This document shows positions 46,029-54,681 of a stretch of 64,000 bases of DNA, piece by piece. The stretch's first letter is position 1; each line of letters starts with the position of its first letter. This DNA is from JAAYED01 sp040772225 (GTDB lineage Bacteria; Chloroflexota; Anaerolineae; UBA1429): positions 248,001 through 312,000 of the forward strand of contig JAXGYO010000003.1 of NCBI GenBank assembly GCA_040772225.1, given 5' to 3'. The translations under genes were made by a program, and so were the position numbers. The notes beneath the pieces were generated by a model. It ran no database searches. It was given only the letters and a program-made list of their open reading frames with translations, and was not told where the DNA came from.

Positions 46029-46289
46029 CTATCGTGAAACAACTCTAAACGTGTACCCCAGCACAATGCCGAGAACGAAAATCAGCGCCGCCAGGTGTGG
46101 GAAAGCCACTCCCAGCACGATGGCGAGCACCAGCGGAAGCTGAACGAGCGTCTCGCCCCTGCGACCGATGATCAGCGTCTGCTTCCATAACGTGTTCCAG
46201 GCCTCTACCAGCTGATCCCAGAAGGTTGGCTTGGGGGCCCCGCCCCCCTGGCTTGCCGGCTGCTCATTGATGTCGAATGGTTCTGTCAT
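46029..46289 (-). CDS. DUF4342 protein (paralogue)
   Basis: An 86-residue protein starting MTEPFDINEQ, with a WDQLVEAWNTLWKQ helix, a RRGETLVQLPL strand and two closely spaced hydrophobic segments (about 50-80). It matches DUF4342 proteins, which are small and membrane-associated, of unknown role. GAGGAGAG precedes the ATG. It lies 36 bases upstream of the other DUF4342 gene. Confidence 0.75.
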   Translation of the reverse strand: MTEPFDINEQPASQGGGAPKPTFWDQLVEAWNTLWKQTLIIGRRGETLVQLPLVLAIVLGVAFPHLAALIFVLGIVLGYTFRVVSR

Positions 46290-46504
46290 GATGATCTCTC
46301 CTCAACCACTAAACCGGTTCTAGTCACTATACGCACACGGTGGCAACAGGTTGCTCGCCTGGGAGAGAATTCATAACTCTTGCTCTGGCGCAGGCCGGAG
46401 CGAATGATCGGTCTGCGCAGAGACGGTCCGTCTCGCTCAATAACACCTGCTCGCGTCCGCGAAACGCTTCACAGAGACAATATGGCTTCCTGTGTGGTGC
46501 CGCG

Positions 46505-47827
46505 TCAAGACTCTGCCCGGTATGCACCCGGCTCTGCAACGAGGTGGCCCGTAAGGCCCGCCTCATCAGCCTGCGCACACTGCACCTGGCGGATCTGGTT
46601 ATGTAAATCCTCATGGGACGGCACCCAGACGCGCAGGTAATGGTCTGTGAGCCCGCTCCAGCCCGCAACACCGTCATGCGCGACCGCTGACTCGAACAGC
46701 ACCGCCAACTGCTGACGGACATAGCGCCGGTGATGGTCCCGAGCCAACTGCTGGCCCAGGGCCGCCAGCTCCCTGGCGCGCTGCTGAACGACGGCATCAG
46801 GCACCCGGTCGGGAAGGTCCGCCGCCACTGTCCCCGCTCGAGGCGAGAAGCGGAATACATGTAGCCTGGAAAAGCGCACATCCCTCACCAGCCGGCAGGT
46901 CTCGAAGAAATCTCTCTCGGACTCGCCGGGAAACCCCACGATCAGGTCGGTCGAGACAGACATCTCGGGCACCCGCGCCCGCACACGGGCCACCAGATCG
47001 CAGTACTCTGCAGCGCTCATCGGTCGCCCCATCCGTCTCTGGACCGCGTCACTGCCGCTTTGCAGCGGGAGGTGGAGCTGCCGGCACATTCTGCGATCAT
47101 CCCAGAGATCCAGCAATGCCTCATCGACATCCCATGGCTCCAGGCTGGAAAGCCTGATGCGAGGAACGGAGGTGCGCTCCAGCAGCTCGCGGACAAGGCG
47201 CGACAGATTCAGTCTGGGGCTCCCCCGGCTGTCATCTTGGAGATCCCGTCCGTAGGCGCCGATGTTCACCCCTGAAAGCACGATCTCCTGGGCACCCTCA
47301 TCGGCACGGGCACGCACCTGCTCGAGCACGGCCGGCAGCGGGCGGCTACGCGAGGGTCCGCGGGCGATGCACACGACGCAATAGGTGCAGTGGTTGTCAC
47401 AACCGTCCTGCACCTTGATAAAGGCCCGTGTTCGTCCTCGCCAGGCGCCAGCCCCGCTTTCGCACGCGGTAGCCCTCTCGCCAGCGGCTCGTGATTCACT
47501 CTCCATCAGCGCGAGCGCCTGCTCCTTGCGCGTGTTGGGAATCACCAGCGCTACGCCCGGCAGCGCGCCCACCTCGTCTGCGGACATGGTGGCATAGCAA
47601 CCCATCACGGCAAGGCGGGCCTGGGGAGCCCTGCGGTGCAGCTGCCGAATCGCCTGGCGCGACTTGCGTGCCGCGACGTGCGTCACCGTGCAGGTATTGA
47701 TCACGGCCCAGTCCGCCTCGCGCGGGTCCTCGACCACCGCATGCCCCGCCGAACGCGCTGCGCGGGCCAGTGCCTCCATCTCTGCCTCGTTCAGTCTGCA
47801 GCCCAGAACCGAGAGATGCACTCTCAT
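46505..47827 (-). CDS. mtaB: tRNA (N6-threonylcarbamoyladenosine(37)-C2)-methylthiotransferase MtaB
   Basis: A 440-residue radical SAM methylthiotransferase. The N-terminal UPF0004 domain has C10, C46 and C77 for the auxiliary cluster. The radical SAM motif is C143-x3-C147-x2-C150 (GCDNHCTYC). The barrel has VLSGVNIGAYG, LHLPLQSGSD and TDLIVGFPGE, and a TRAM domain ends the protein. The LSGVNIGAYG form favours MtaB over MiaB or RimO. It adds a methylthio group to t6A37 of ANN-decoding tRNAs. Confidence 0.92.
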   Translation of the reverse strand: MRVHLSVLGCRLNEAEMEALARAARSAGHAVVEDPREADWAVINTCTVTHVAARKSRQAIRQLHRRAPQARLAVMGCYATMSADEVGALPGVALVIPNTRKEQALALMESESRAAGERATACESGAGAWRGRTRAFIKVQDGCDNHCTYCVVCIARGPSRSRPLPAVLEQVRARADEGAQEIVLSGVNIGAYGRDLQDDSRGSPRLNLSRLVRELLERTSVPRIRLSSLEPWDVDEALLDLWDDRRMCRQLHLPLQSGSDAVQRRMGRPMSAAEYCDLVARVRARVPEMSVSTDLIVGFPGESERDFFETCRLVRDVRFSRLHVFRFSPRAGTVAADLPDRVPDAVVQQRARELAALGQQLARDHHRRYVRQQLAVLFESAVAHDGVAGWSGLTDHYLRVWVPSHEDLHNQIRQVQCAQADEAGLTGHLVAEPGAYRAES

Positions 47828-47902
47828 GCGCCGCGTCCCGCCTCGCCCACAATGAGAGCACCCCGTCCGGGCCGGGGAGCCTGCTTCAACGGAGACTCTG
47901 GT

Positions 47903-48238
47903 TCATCCGTCCAGATCATCCCAGGGAAACTCCTCTGTCCAACTGGCGGCGGCCCGTATCTCTGGATCGTCGGAGTAGAGACCTCGCCTCTCGGGAGGGA
48001 TCAGCGCCGCGATGCGCCGCATGATCTCATGCCCGATGGTATCCAGCTCATCGCGCCGAGACTGGCCTTTGCCTGAAGCACGAAGCGGACCAAAGGGCTC
48101 CCCAATGTCCACTACAGTGCCCTCAAAGTAGGTTGCGTACACAGCCAACAGAACGACGGCAGCATAGGCAGAGTTGCCAAAGTCGTACAGGTACCAGGCC
48201 CAGGTTTCCCGCCGGCTGGCGCGGGGTGCCCGGACCAC
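47903..48238 (-). pseudogene. Chimeric remnant: UMF1-type MFS N-terminus joined to a PlsC-like acyltransferase C-terminus
   Basis: A 111-codon frame with two unrelated parts. Residues about 9-41 (RRETWAWYLYDFGNSAYAAV and following) match the first helix of UMF1/Atg22-like MFS transporters. Residues about 42-111 (DIGEPFGPL, DTIGHEIMRRIAALIPPE, RGLYSDD) match the C-terminal end of 1-acyl-glycerol-3-phosphate acyltransferases. A deletion fusing two neighbouring leftward genes explains this best. Neither active site remains. The 205 bases upstream (48239-48443) show no gene. Confidence 0.65.
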
Positions 48239-48443
48239 GGCCTCGGAAGTTGCTAGAGATGCCGACTTCTACTCACCTTCTCCAATCACTCATCTCGATG
48301 ACAATACACACAGTGCAGCATGTGGCGCCCAAAGAGCTGCCCGGTGCCTCTCATCAACAGCCGAGGGCCCGCCATCTTGACACATTCTTATACCACGGAT
48401 AGAATCGCCCTACCTTGAGCGAAGCTGTTCAGGAGACAAGCAG

Positions 48444-49115
48444 ATGCTTCAATATAGACCAAAAAGAGCAGCACTCACAATCGGCGCCCTGCTCATCGCC
48501 ATGGCCCTCAGCGGTTGCCTGAGCCATTCCGGTCCCAATGCCGAAAAGCTCACCTACAATCTCCCGACGACGCTATCGATCGAGCGCGGAGCGGCGCTCT
48601 TTAGCACCAACATCGTCTACGAGTCGTTTTCAGAAGATGGTGTCTGGCTCATTATCGATGGACAGCGCGCCCTGAAACGCAAAGGAGACTCTGTCAGATG
48701 GACTGGCTCTTTCCGACCCGATACAGAGACGGAGTTGGACCTGCGCGTGATCTGGACCACCGAGGAAAAGGTCGACCTCGCCGGCACAGCCAAAGTGACA
48801 GTGAACAAGGTGGCGCCGCAAAAGCGCGGCATTGTCACTACATCACCCATCACCTTTAGCGGGCCAGTCGCCTATGGCGTCGCCAGGGATAGCTATATTC
48901 CTGGCACCACGCTGTCCTACGTAGGTGCCACGGAGCAGGGTGCGCAACTGGCCGGCATGGATAACGAGTATCCTTATCGCCAGATCGGGGATTCCATTAT
49001 CTGGGAAGGGACGTTGCGCGAGGGGGTCTATCTGCGCGCAGAACTGCGCACCGTGCAGTTTGATGACAACGGGCTCAGGCTGGCCGGCATCGCGACAGTG
49101 TGGCTGGGTGAATAG
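48444..49115 (+). CDS. Predicted lipoprotein with two tandem repeats
   Basis: A 223-residue exported protein. A basic start and hydrophobic segment (about 8-21) end in the lipobox ALSGC, so C25 would be lipidated. The mature part has two similar halves of about 85 residues: GDSVRWTGSF...LDLRVIWTTEEKVDLAGTAKV and GDSIIWEGTL...LRAELRTVQFDDNGLRLAGIATV. No known family was recognised. It lies upstream of the S1-domain gene, which has its own promoter. Confidence 0.78.
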   Translation: MLQYRPKRAALTIGALLIAMALSGCLSHSGPNAEKLTYNLPTTLSIERGAALFSTNIVYESFSEDGVWLIIDGQRALKRKGDSVRWTGSFRPDTETELDLRVIWTTEEKVDLAGTAKVTVNKVAPQKRGIVTTSPITFSGPVAYGVARDSYIPGTTLSYVGATEQGAQLAGMDNEYPYRQIGDSIIWEGTLREGVYLRAELRTVQFDDNGLRLAGIATVWLGE

Positions 49116-49168
49116 ACGCGCTTGCGTCTGTGCCGGTACACAGAATGCGGGCGGCTCAGATGCCTCCT

Positions 49169-49197
49169 TTGTGTTCTATTATGAAAGCCTGTATAAT
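49169..49197 (+). promoter_or_regulatory. Sigma-70-type promoter for the S1-domain gene
   Basis: TTGTGT at 49169-49174 and a perfect TATAAT at 49192-49197 are separated by 17 bases. A start near 49204 would give a leader of about 28 bases with the GAGGAGAGAGAG ribosome site. Confidence 0.7.
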
Positions 49198-49231
49198 TGC
49201 TCGTAGTTGAGATCTTGCGAGGAGAGAGAGC

Positions 49232-50443
49232 GTGGACAATTTCGAGCACCGCACCGTTTTGAGCAATGGAGAGGAGACCTCGGAGCAGCCCGATCACCCG
49301 ATGAGAGAGTTGCTTGAGCAGGAGTTCTCCCATGTCATCCCCCAGCATGGCGAGACGCTGGAGGGGACTATCGTGGAGATAAACTCCAGCGAGATCGTCG
49401 TCGACATTGGGTGCAAATCCGAAGGCATTGTGCCTGCGCGCGATCTCGATCGCATGGACCCCGAGATACTGGAAGAACTGGCAGTCGGTGACACTGTGTT
49501 CGTGTACGTGGTGCGCAGCCAGGACCAATCAGGCAATAGCATCCTTTCGCTATCGCGGGCCTTGATGGAGACCGACTGGCAAAAGGCCAGCGAGATGTTC
49601 GAGGCCGAAGAGGTTTTCGAGGGCACCGTCTCTAGCTGCAATCGCGGCGGTGTCATCGTGCGCGTTGGCCGCGTCCGCGGTTTTGTGCCAGCGTCACAGA
49701 TCGCCAGCGTTCGGCTCAGTCGCTCAGACAGCGAAGAGGAACGGATTGAGCGCCTCAGCGAGTTGGTCAATCAGAACTTTATGTTCAAGATCATTGAGCT
49801 AGACCGCCGCCGAAATCGCCTGATCCTGTCTGAGAGGGCTGCGATGCGCGAGTGGCGACAGGATCAAAAAGACCGCCTCATCGATGAACTCGAGGAAGGC
49901 GAGACCCGCAAGGGCACCGTAAGCAGCCTGTGTGACTTTGGCGCCTTTGTCGACCTCGGGGGTGCCGACGGCCTGATCCACCTCTCTGAGCTTTCCTGGA
50001 GCCGCGTTGGCCATCCGCGAGAAGTGCTCAAGGTCGGACAAGAGGTCGAGGTCTATGTCCTGGGCGTTGATCGCGATCGGAAGCGTATCGCGCTCAGCCT
50101 CAAGCGCCTCAAGGCCGAGCCCTGGACGACAGTTGAGGAGCGCTATGAGATCGGGCAACTCGTCAAGGCCACGGTCACCAAGATTACGGACTTTGGCGCA
50201 TTTGCGCGGCTGGATGAAGAGATCGAGGGCCTGATTCACATCTCCGAGCTGTCGGAGGACCGCATCGGACATCCGAATGAGGTCGTAAGCGAGGGCCAGG
50301 AACTGGAACTGAGGATCATCCGGATCGATGCGGCCAGGCAGCGTATGGGGCTCAGCCTCAGGCGCGTGAACGAGGACCAGTATTTCGCAGACTATGACTG
50401 GAGCACGGCCGGAGACGACAGCGACGATTCGGACAATTACTAG
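49232..50443 (+). CDS. rpsA: 30S ribosomal protein S1-like, four S1 domains
   Basis: A 403-residue protein with four OB-fold S1 domains (about 40-108, 124-202, 222-292, 306-378). Domains three and four carry the best consensus (GTVSSLCDFGAFVDLGGADGLIHLSELSW and the parallel TVTKITDFGAFARL). The acidic tail ends DDSDDSDNY. Short S1 forms with four domains are usual outside Proteobacteria. It binds mRNA on the 30S subunit. Start is GTG with a strong purine-rich ribosome site. Confidence 0.9.
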   Translation: MDNFEHRTVLSNGEETSEQPDHPMRELLEQEFSHVIPQHGETLEGTIVEINSSEIVVDIGCKSEGIVPARDLDRMDPEILEELAVGDTVFVYVVRSQDQSGNSILSLSRALMETDWQKASEMFEAEEVFEGTVSSCNRGGVIVRVGRVRGFVPASQIASVRLSRSDSEEERIERLSELVNQNFMFKIIELDRRRNRLILSERAAMREWRQDQKDRLIDELEEGETRKGTVSSLCDFGAFVDLGGADGLIHLSELSWSRVGHPREVLKVGQEVEVYVLGVDRDRKRIALSLKRLKAEPWTTVEERYEIGQLVKATVTKITDFGAFARLDEEIEGLIHISELSEDRIGHPNEVVSEGQELELRIIRIDAARQRMGLSLRRVNEDQYFADYDWSTAGDDSDDSDNY

Positions 50444-50512
50444 ATCCAAATACGCTGACCGTAACGGTCAGTGACGGCGAACCGGGGCAACCCGGCTGGA
50501 TCGAAAAATGAC

Positions 50513-50547
50513 GAGGGGGCTGGTGTATAGATACACGCGGCTCCCTC
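50513..50547 (+). terminator. Long hairpin after the S1-domain gene
   Basis: GAGGGGGCTG pairs with CGGCTCCCTC (two wobble pairs), and after a one-base bulge GTGTAT pairs with ATACAC. This gives a 16-bp imperfect stem about 70 bases past the S1 stop. There is no T run, so it may be a terminator, a processing site or part of a leader ahead of clpC. Confidence 0.45.
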
Positions 50548-50564
50548 TTGCTATCCCCGGGTTC

Positions 50565-50593
50565 CTGCAGCCCTGGGCGAGATGGTGTATAAT
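50565..50593 (+). promoter_or_regulatory. Candidate clpC promoter
   Basis: A perfect TATAAT at 50588-50593 lies 125 bases before the clpC ATG. The -35 region 17 bases upstream (CTGCAG) is poor, so an activator or alternative element may be needed. No CIRCE or CtsR-type heptad repeat was noticed. Confidence 0.4.
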
Positions 50594-50718
50594 AGAGATG
50601 CATAGAGCAATCACTCCGCGGCAAGGTAGAGCCGCAGCGCAACGGAGCAACCCATACTCCGTATAGATTGAGCAATCAGCAAGTCTTATTGTTTAGGACT
50701 TTTTTCACAAGGAGAATC

Positions 50719-53199
50719 ATGGCTAACGGATTCGACCGGTTCAGCAGGGGCGCACGGCAGTCCCTGAGCATGGCTCAGGAGGAAGCTCGGCGGCTGAACC
50801 ATCGGTACATCGGTACCGAACATCTTTTGCTGGGACTCATGCGGGAGGAAAAAGGCGAGGCTGCCCGAATCCTCTCCGAAATGGGGCTTTCAATTGGCCA
50901 GCTTAGAGACGCAGTCGAGCGAATGGTCGGCACGGGCGATCGTGCTCCGGCCAGCTTGCAGCTCGGAGAACAGACCAAGAAGGTTATTCAGCTCGCCATC
51001 GACGAGTCAAAGCGGCGCGGTCACGAGCAGATCGGCACCGAGCACCTGCTTATGGCGCTGGTGCACCTGCCCGACTCTATGGCAGCCGCCGTGCTTGATG
51101 GGCTGGCGATCAATCTGGACGTCCTCAACCGGCGTCTGCGCTATTTTATGAATGAGCGGCCGGCTGCTCCGGCCAGTGCGACGCCTGCGCCATCGCGGCG
51201 AGGCTCGCGCAGCAGCGGCCGGGAATCATCGTCTGCCTCGAGCAAGGAAAAGTCCCTGCTGGAGCAATTGAGCACAGATCTCACCGACCTAGCTGAGGAA
51301 GGCGAGCTGGACCCCGTGATCGGCCGTCAGACTGAGATTGAGCGGGTGATCCAGATTCTGGCGCGCCGCACCAAGAACAACCCGGCACTCATCGGAGAGC
51401 CCGGAGTGGGCAAGACGGCGATTGTCGAGGGTCTGGCCCAGCGCATCATAGACGGGCGCGTGCCCGCGGATCTGCGCAATAAGCGACTGGTGCGGCTGGA
51501 TGTCGGCTCACTGGTGGCGGGAACCATGTATCGCGGCCAATTCGAAGAGCGCCTCAAAAAAGTCATCGACGAGATCAAGTCGACCGAGACGGTGCTCTTT
51601 ATCGATGAGCTGCACATGCTGGTGGGCGCCGGCTCCGCGGGGAGTTCGATGGACGCGGCCAACATCCTAAAGCCCGCACTGGCACGCGGGGAACTGCAGT
51701 GCATCGGCGCGACGACGCTGGACGAGTACCGCAAGCACATCGAGAGCGACTCGGCTCTGGAGCGACGCTTCCAGCCGGTCTTTGTGGGCGAGCCCTCTCA
51801 GGAGGAAACGCTAGAGATCCTGCGCGGTATCCGCGCACGGTACGAAGAGCATCATGGTCTGCAGATCACCGATGAGGCGCTGAGCGCGGCAGCCCGGTTG
51901 GCCACGCGCTATGTCCCCGACCGGTTCCTGCCGGACAAGGCCATCGACCTGGTCGATGAGGCTGCCTCGCGGGTGCGTGTCTTTCACGTGTTGCACCCGG
52001 AGAAGCAAGAGCAAAAGGGGTCGGCCGTCGCTCGCCCTGAGCACGCCGCCCTGCTCGGACCGGTCACTGATGCTGACGCTGACTTTGCGCTCGGCGACAA
52101 TCTGCAGTTCGAAGAGCCGGAAGAGGGCCTGATCGTAACCGCAGAGGACATCGCCGAGATCGTGGCGATGTGGACCGGTGTGCCTGTCACAAGCATCGCT
52201 GAAGAAGAGTCCTTGCGGTTGCTGCGCATGGAGGACATGCTCCATGAGCGGATCGTCGGTCAGGAGGAGGCCATCCGCACGCTGGCGCGCTCGGTGCGCC
52301 GCGCCCGGGCGGGCCTCAAGGATCCCCGCCGCCCGATCGGCTCGTTCATCTTCCTGGGCCCCACAGGCGTTGGCAAGACCGAGCTATCCAAGGCTCTGGC
52401 CGAGTTCATGTTCGGCAGCGAGGAAGCGTTGCTTCAGTTTGACATGTCCGAGTTCATGGAGCGGCACACGATCTCGCGCTTGGTCGGGGCGCCTCCAGGG
52501 TATGTGGGCTACGAGGAGGCCGGCCAGTTGACCGAGGCTATCCGTCGCCGGCCCTACTCGGTGATCTGCTTTGACGAGATCGAAAAGGCGCACCCCGAGG
52601 CCTTTAACATGCTCCTCCAGATCATGGAAGAGGGCAAGCTGACCGATGCCAAGGGACGCAAGGTCGACTTTCGCAACGCGATCATCATCCTAACATCCAA
52701 CATCGGCAGTTCGGACATCTCACGGGATTCCGCGCTCGGCTTTTCTTCGGCTCGCCAGCCGGAGGGAAGCGATAGCGAATATCGCGAGATGAAGAGCAAG
52801 CTCATGCGCGAGCTACGGCGGCTCTTCCGTCCCGAGTTCCTGAACCGCGTGGACGAGGTGGTCGTGTTTCACGAGCTTGCCCGCTCGGACATTGAGCAGA
52901 TCGTCGAGATTCAGCTGAGACTGCTGAACGAACGCCTGGCAGAGCAGAATGCGACGCTGGAGCTGACCGCTGCTGCGCAGGAGCTGCTGGTCAGTGAGGG
53001 CTTTGACCCGCAATATGGTGCGCGACCTCTCAAGCGTGCCATCCAGCGGCTCATCGAGGACCCGCTGGCGGAAAAGCTGCTGGGGCTGGAGCCGGCTACG
53101 CGCACAGTAGTGGCTGACGCTCAGGATGGTGAGATTGTCTTTGAGACCCGCGAGGATATCGCAGAGCCAGAAACGCTGCTCTCGGGGGAGAAAAGGTAG
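50719..53199 (+). CDS. clpC: ATP-dependent Clp protease ATP-binding subunit ClpC, with a non-standard linker
   Basis: An 826-residue class I Clp ATPase. Two Clp_N repeats fill 1-145 (RYIGTEHLLLGL, EQIGTEHLLMAL). AAA1 has GEPGVGKTA and AAA2 GPTGVGKTE. The ALGF sequence after AAA2 Walker B matches the ClpP-binding tripeptide loop. Between DEAASRVR and TAEDIAEIVAMWTGVPV only about 50 residues occur, acidic and without the coiled-coil UVR/M domain typical of ClpC. AAGGAGAA precedes the ATG at 50719. radA starts directly at the next base after the stop. Confidence 0.93.
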   Translation: MANGFDRFSRGARQSLSMAQEEARRLNHRYIGTEHLLLGLMREEKGEAARILSEMGLSIGQLRDAVERMVGTGDRAPASLQLGEQTKKVIQLAIDESKRRGHEQIGTEHLLMALVHLPDSMAAAVLDGLAINLDVLNRRLRYFMNERPAAPASATPAPSRRGSRSSGRESSSASSKEKSLLEQLSTDLTDLAEEGELDPVIGRQTEIERVIQILARRTKNNPALIGEPGVGKTAIVEGLAQRIIDGRVPADLRNKRLVRLDVGSLVAGTMYRGQFEERLKKVIDEIKSTETVLFIDELHMLVGAGSAGSSMDAANILKPALARGELQCIGATTLDEYRKHIESDSALERRFQPVFVGEPSQEETLEILRGIRARYEEHHGLQITDEALSAAARLATRYVPDRFLPDKAIDLVDEAASRVRVFHVLHPEKQEQKGSAVARPEHAALLGPVTDADADFALGDNLQFEEPEEGLIVTAEDIAEIVAMWTGVPVTSIAEEESLRLLRMEDMLHERIVGQEEAIRTLARSVRRARAGLKDPRRPIGSFIFLGPTGVGKTELSKALAEFMFGSEEALLQFDMSEFMERHTISRLVGAPPGYVGYEEAGQLTEAIRRRPYSVICFDEIEKAHPEAFNMLLQIMEEGKLTDAKGRKVDFRNAIIILTSNIGSSDISRDSALGFSSARQPEGSDSEYREMKSKLMRELRRLFRPEFLNRVDEVVVFHELARSDIEQIVEIQLRLLNERLAEQNATLELTAAAQELLVSEGFDPQYGARPLKRAIQRLIEDPLAEKLLGLEPATRTVVADAQDGEIVFETREDIAEPETLLSGEKR

Positions 53200-54576
53200 A
53201 TGCCCAGGGCGCAGCGCCGCTTTGTCTGCGAAAACTGCGGCGCTACCCAGTCTGGATGGATGGGGCGTTGCCCCGAATGTGGTGAATGGAACACGATGGT
53301 GGAGACGCTTGTCGACCCACCATCGCGTTCTGCTAGTGGGGGTAGCACTTTTCCTGCACAGACCCTCAACACGCAGGCGTATGCGCTGGACACTATCCCG
53401 CCCTACTCGCAAAGCCGCGTGCCCGTGCCGATGGAGGAACTGAGCCGTGTCCTTGGCGGCGGCATCGTCCCGGGGAGCGTTGTCCTGATCAGTGGCGATC
53501 CTGGCATCGGCAAGTCCACGCTCCTCCTTCAGCTTGCGGCCCTACTGGGTGAAGGACCCGAGCGCGTGCTCTATGCCTCGGGCGAAGAGTCGCTCCAGCA
53601 GATCAAAATGCGGGCCGATCGACTCGCCATGCGCTCTGAGAACCTCCTGGTGTTGAGCGAGACCAATCTGGCCCAGATTCTGGGGCAGATCGAGCAGGTG
53701 CGTCCCTCTCTCGCAATCGTCGACTCGGTGCAGTCGATCTATACCGAAGAACTCAGTGCCTCGCCGGGCAGCGTCAGTCAGGTGCGCGAGTGCGCCTCGG
53801 CGTTGCAGCGGCAGGCTAAAGAACTGGGTGTAGCTACGTTCCTCGTAGGACATGTCACCAAGACGGGCAACATCGCGGGGCCGCGCGTGCTCGAGCACAT
53901 TGTCGATGCGGTCCTATACCTGGAGGGCGAACGTTTCCATAGCTACCGACTACTGCGGAGTGTCAAGAACCGCTTTGGCTCGACCAACGAAGTGGGCGTA
54001 TTCGAGATGACCGACAAGGGCATGACCGAGGTGGCCAACCCCTCACAGGTCTTTCTCGAGGAGCGGATTGAGCAGGCTACAGGCTCGACTGTGGCCGTCA
54101 CCATGGAGGGCACACGACCTATCCTTGTCGAGGTACAGGCGCTGGTCAGCCCTGGCATCCCGGAGCGCCCCCGGCGCACCTGCAATGGCGTGGACGTGAA
54201 CCGCGTGCTCTTGCTCGCGGCCGTCCTCACGCGACGGGTCGGGCTCAAGCTCAGCGATCAGGACATCTTTGTCAACGTCGTCGGCGGTCTGCACGTCCAG
54301 GAACCCGCCGTGGACCTCGCGGTGGCGTGCGCCATCGCCTCAAGTTACCACAATCGCCCGGTCCACCCCCGGATGGCGATTTTCGGCGAGGTGGGACTCG
54401 CGGGTGAACTCCGCAGCGTTGGACAAAGCGACCGGCGCGTCCGCGAGGCGGCCAAGCTGGGCTTTGATGAGATCCTCATGCCGCGCACCCGCGGCGACGG
54501 CCTGCTGGCGCAGGGACAGGCGCGTCCGCTATTCTGCCGCACCGCGGCGGAGGCGATCAGCCAGGCACTGAGCTGA
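53200..54576 (+). CDS. radA: DNA repair protein RadA
   Basis: A 458-residue RadA/Sms. The N-terminal C4 zinc finger (CENCGATQSGWMGRCPECGEW), the RecA-like P loop GDPGIGKSTLL, the RadA-specific KNRFGSTNEVG motif and the C-terminal Lon-like domain (VNVVGGLHVQEPAVDLAVACAI) are all present. It is a DnaB-type helicase helping branch migration in recombination. Coupled to clpC with no gap, as in many Gram-positive clpC operons. Confidence 0.96.
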   Translation: MPRAQRRFVCENCGATQSGWMGRCPECGEWNTMVETLVDPPSRSASGGSTFPAQTLNTQAYALDTIPPYSQSRVPVPMEELSRVLGGGIVPGSVVLISGDPGIGKSTLLLQLAALLGEGPERVLYASGEESLQQIKMRADRLAMRSENLLVLSETNLAQILGQIEQVRPSLAIVDSVQSIYTEELSASPGSVSQVRECASALQRQAKELGVATFLVGHVTKTGNIAGPRVLEHIVDAVLYLEGERFHSYRLLRSVKNRFGSTNEVGVFEMTDKGMTEVANPSQVFLEERIEQATGSTVAVTMEGTRPILVEVQALVSPGIPERPRRTCNGVDVNRVLLLAAVLTRRVGLKLSDQDIFVNVVGGLHVQEPAVDLAVACAIASSYHNRPVHPRMAIFGEVGLAGELRSVGQSDRRVREAAKLGFDEILMPRTRGDGLLAQGQARPLFCRTAAEAISQALS

Positions 54577-54595
54577 GACTCATTGGTCGCAGACG

Positions 54596-54620
54596 GGCGC
54601 ATGGGCATAGACCGTGCGCC
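54596..54620 (+). terminator. Hairpin after radA
   Basis: GGCGCATGG pairs with CCGTGCGCC (one wobble) around a seven-base loop, 20 bases after the radA stop. It is followed by ATATTCTG, not a T run. Probably ends the clpC-radA transcript. Confidence 0.5.
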
Positions 54621-54681
54621 ATATTCTGTGTACAGTACAAGCAACTGATCATTTACTTTTGCCTAAAGGAGGAGCAGACCC

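Noticed and set aside
46327..46881. 184-codon minus-strand frame
   Set aside because: Out of frame with MtaB, which covers most of it with intact radical SAM and TRAM regions.
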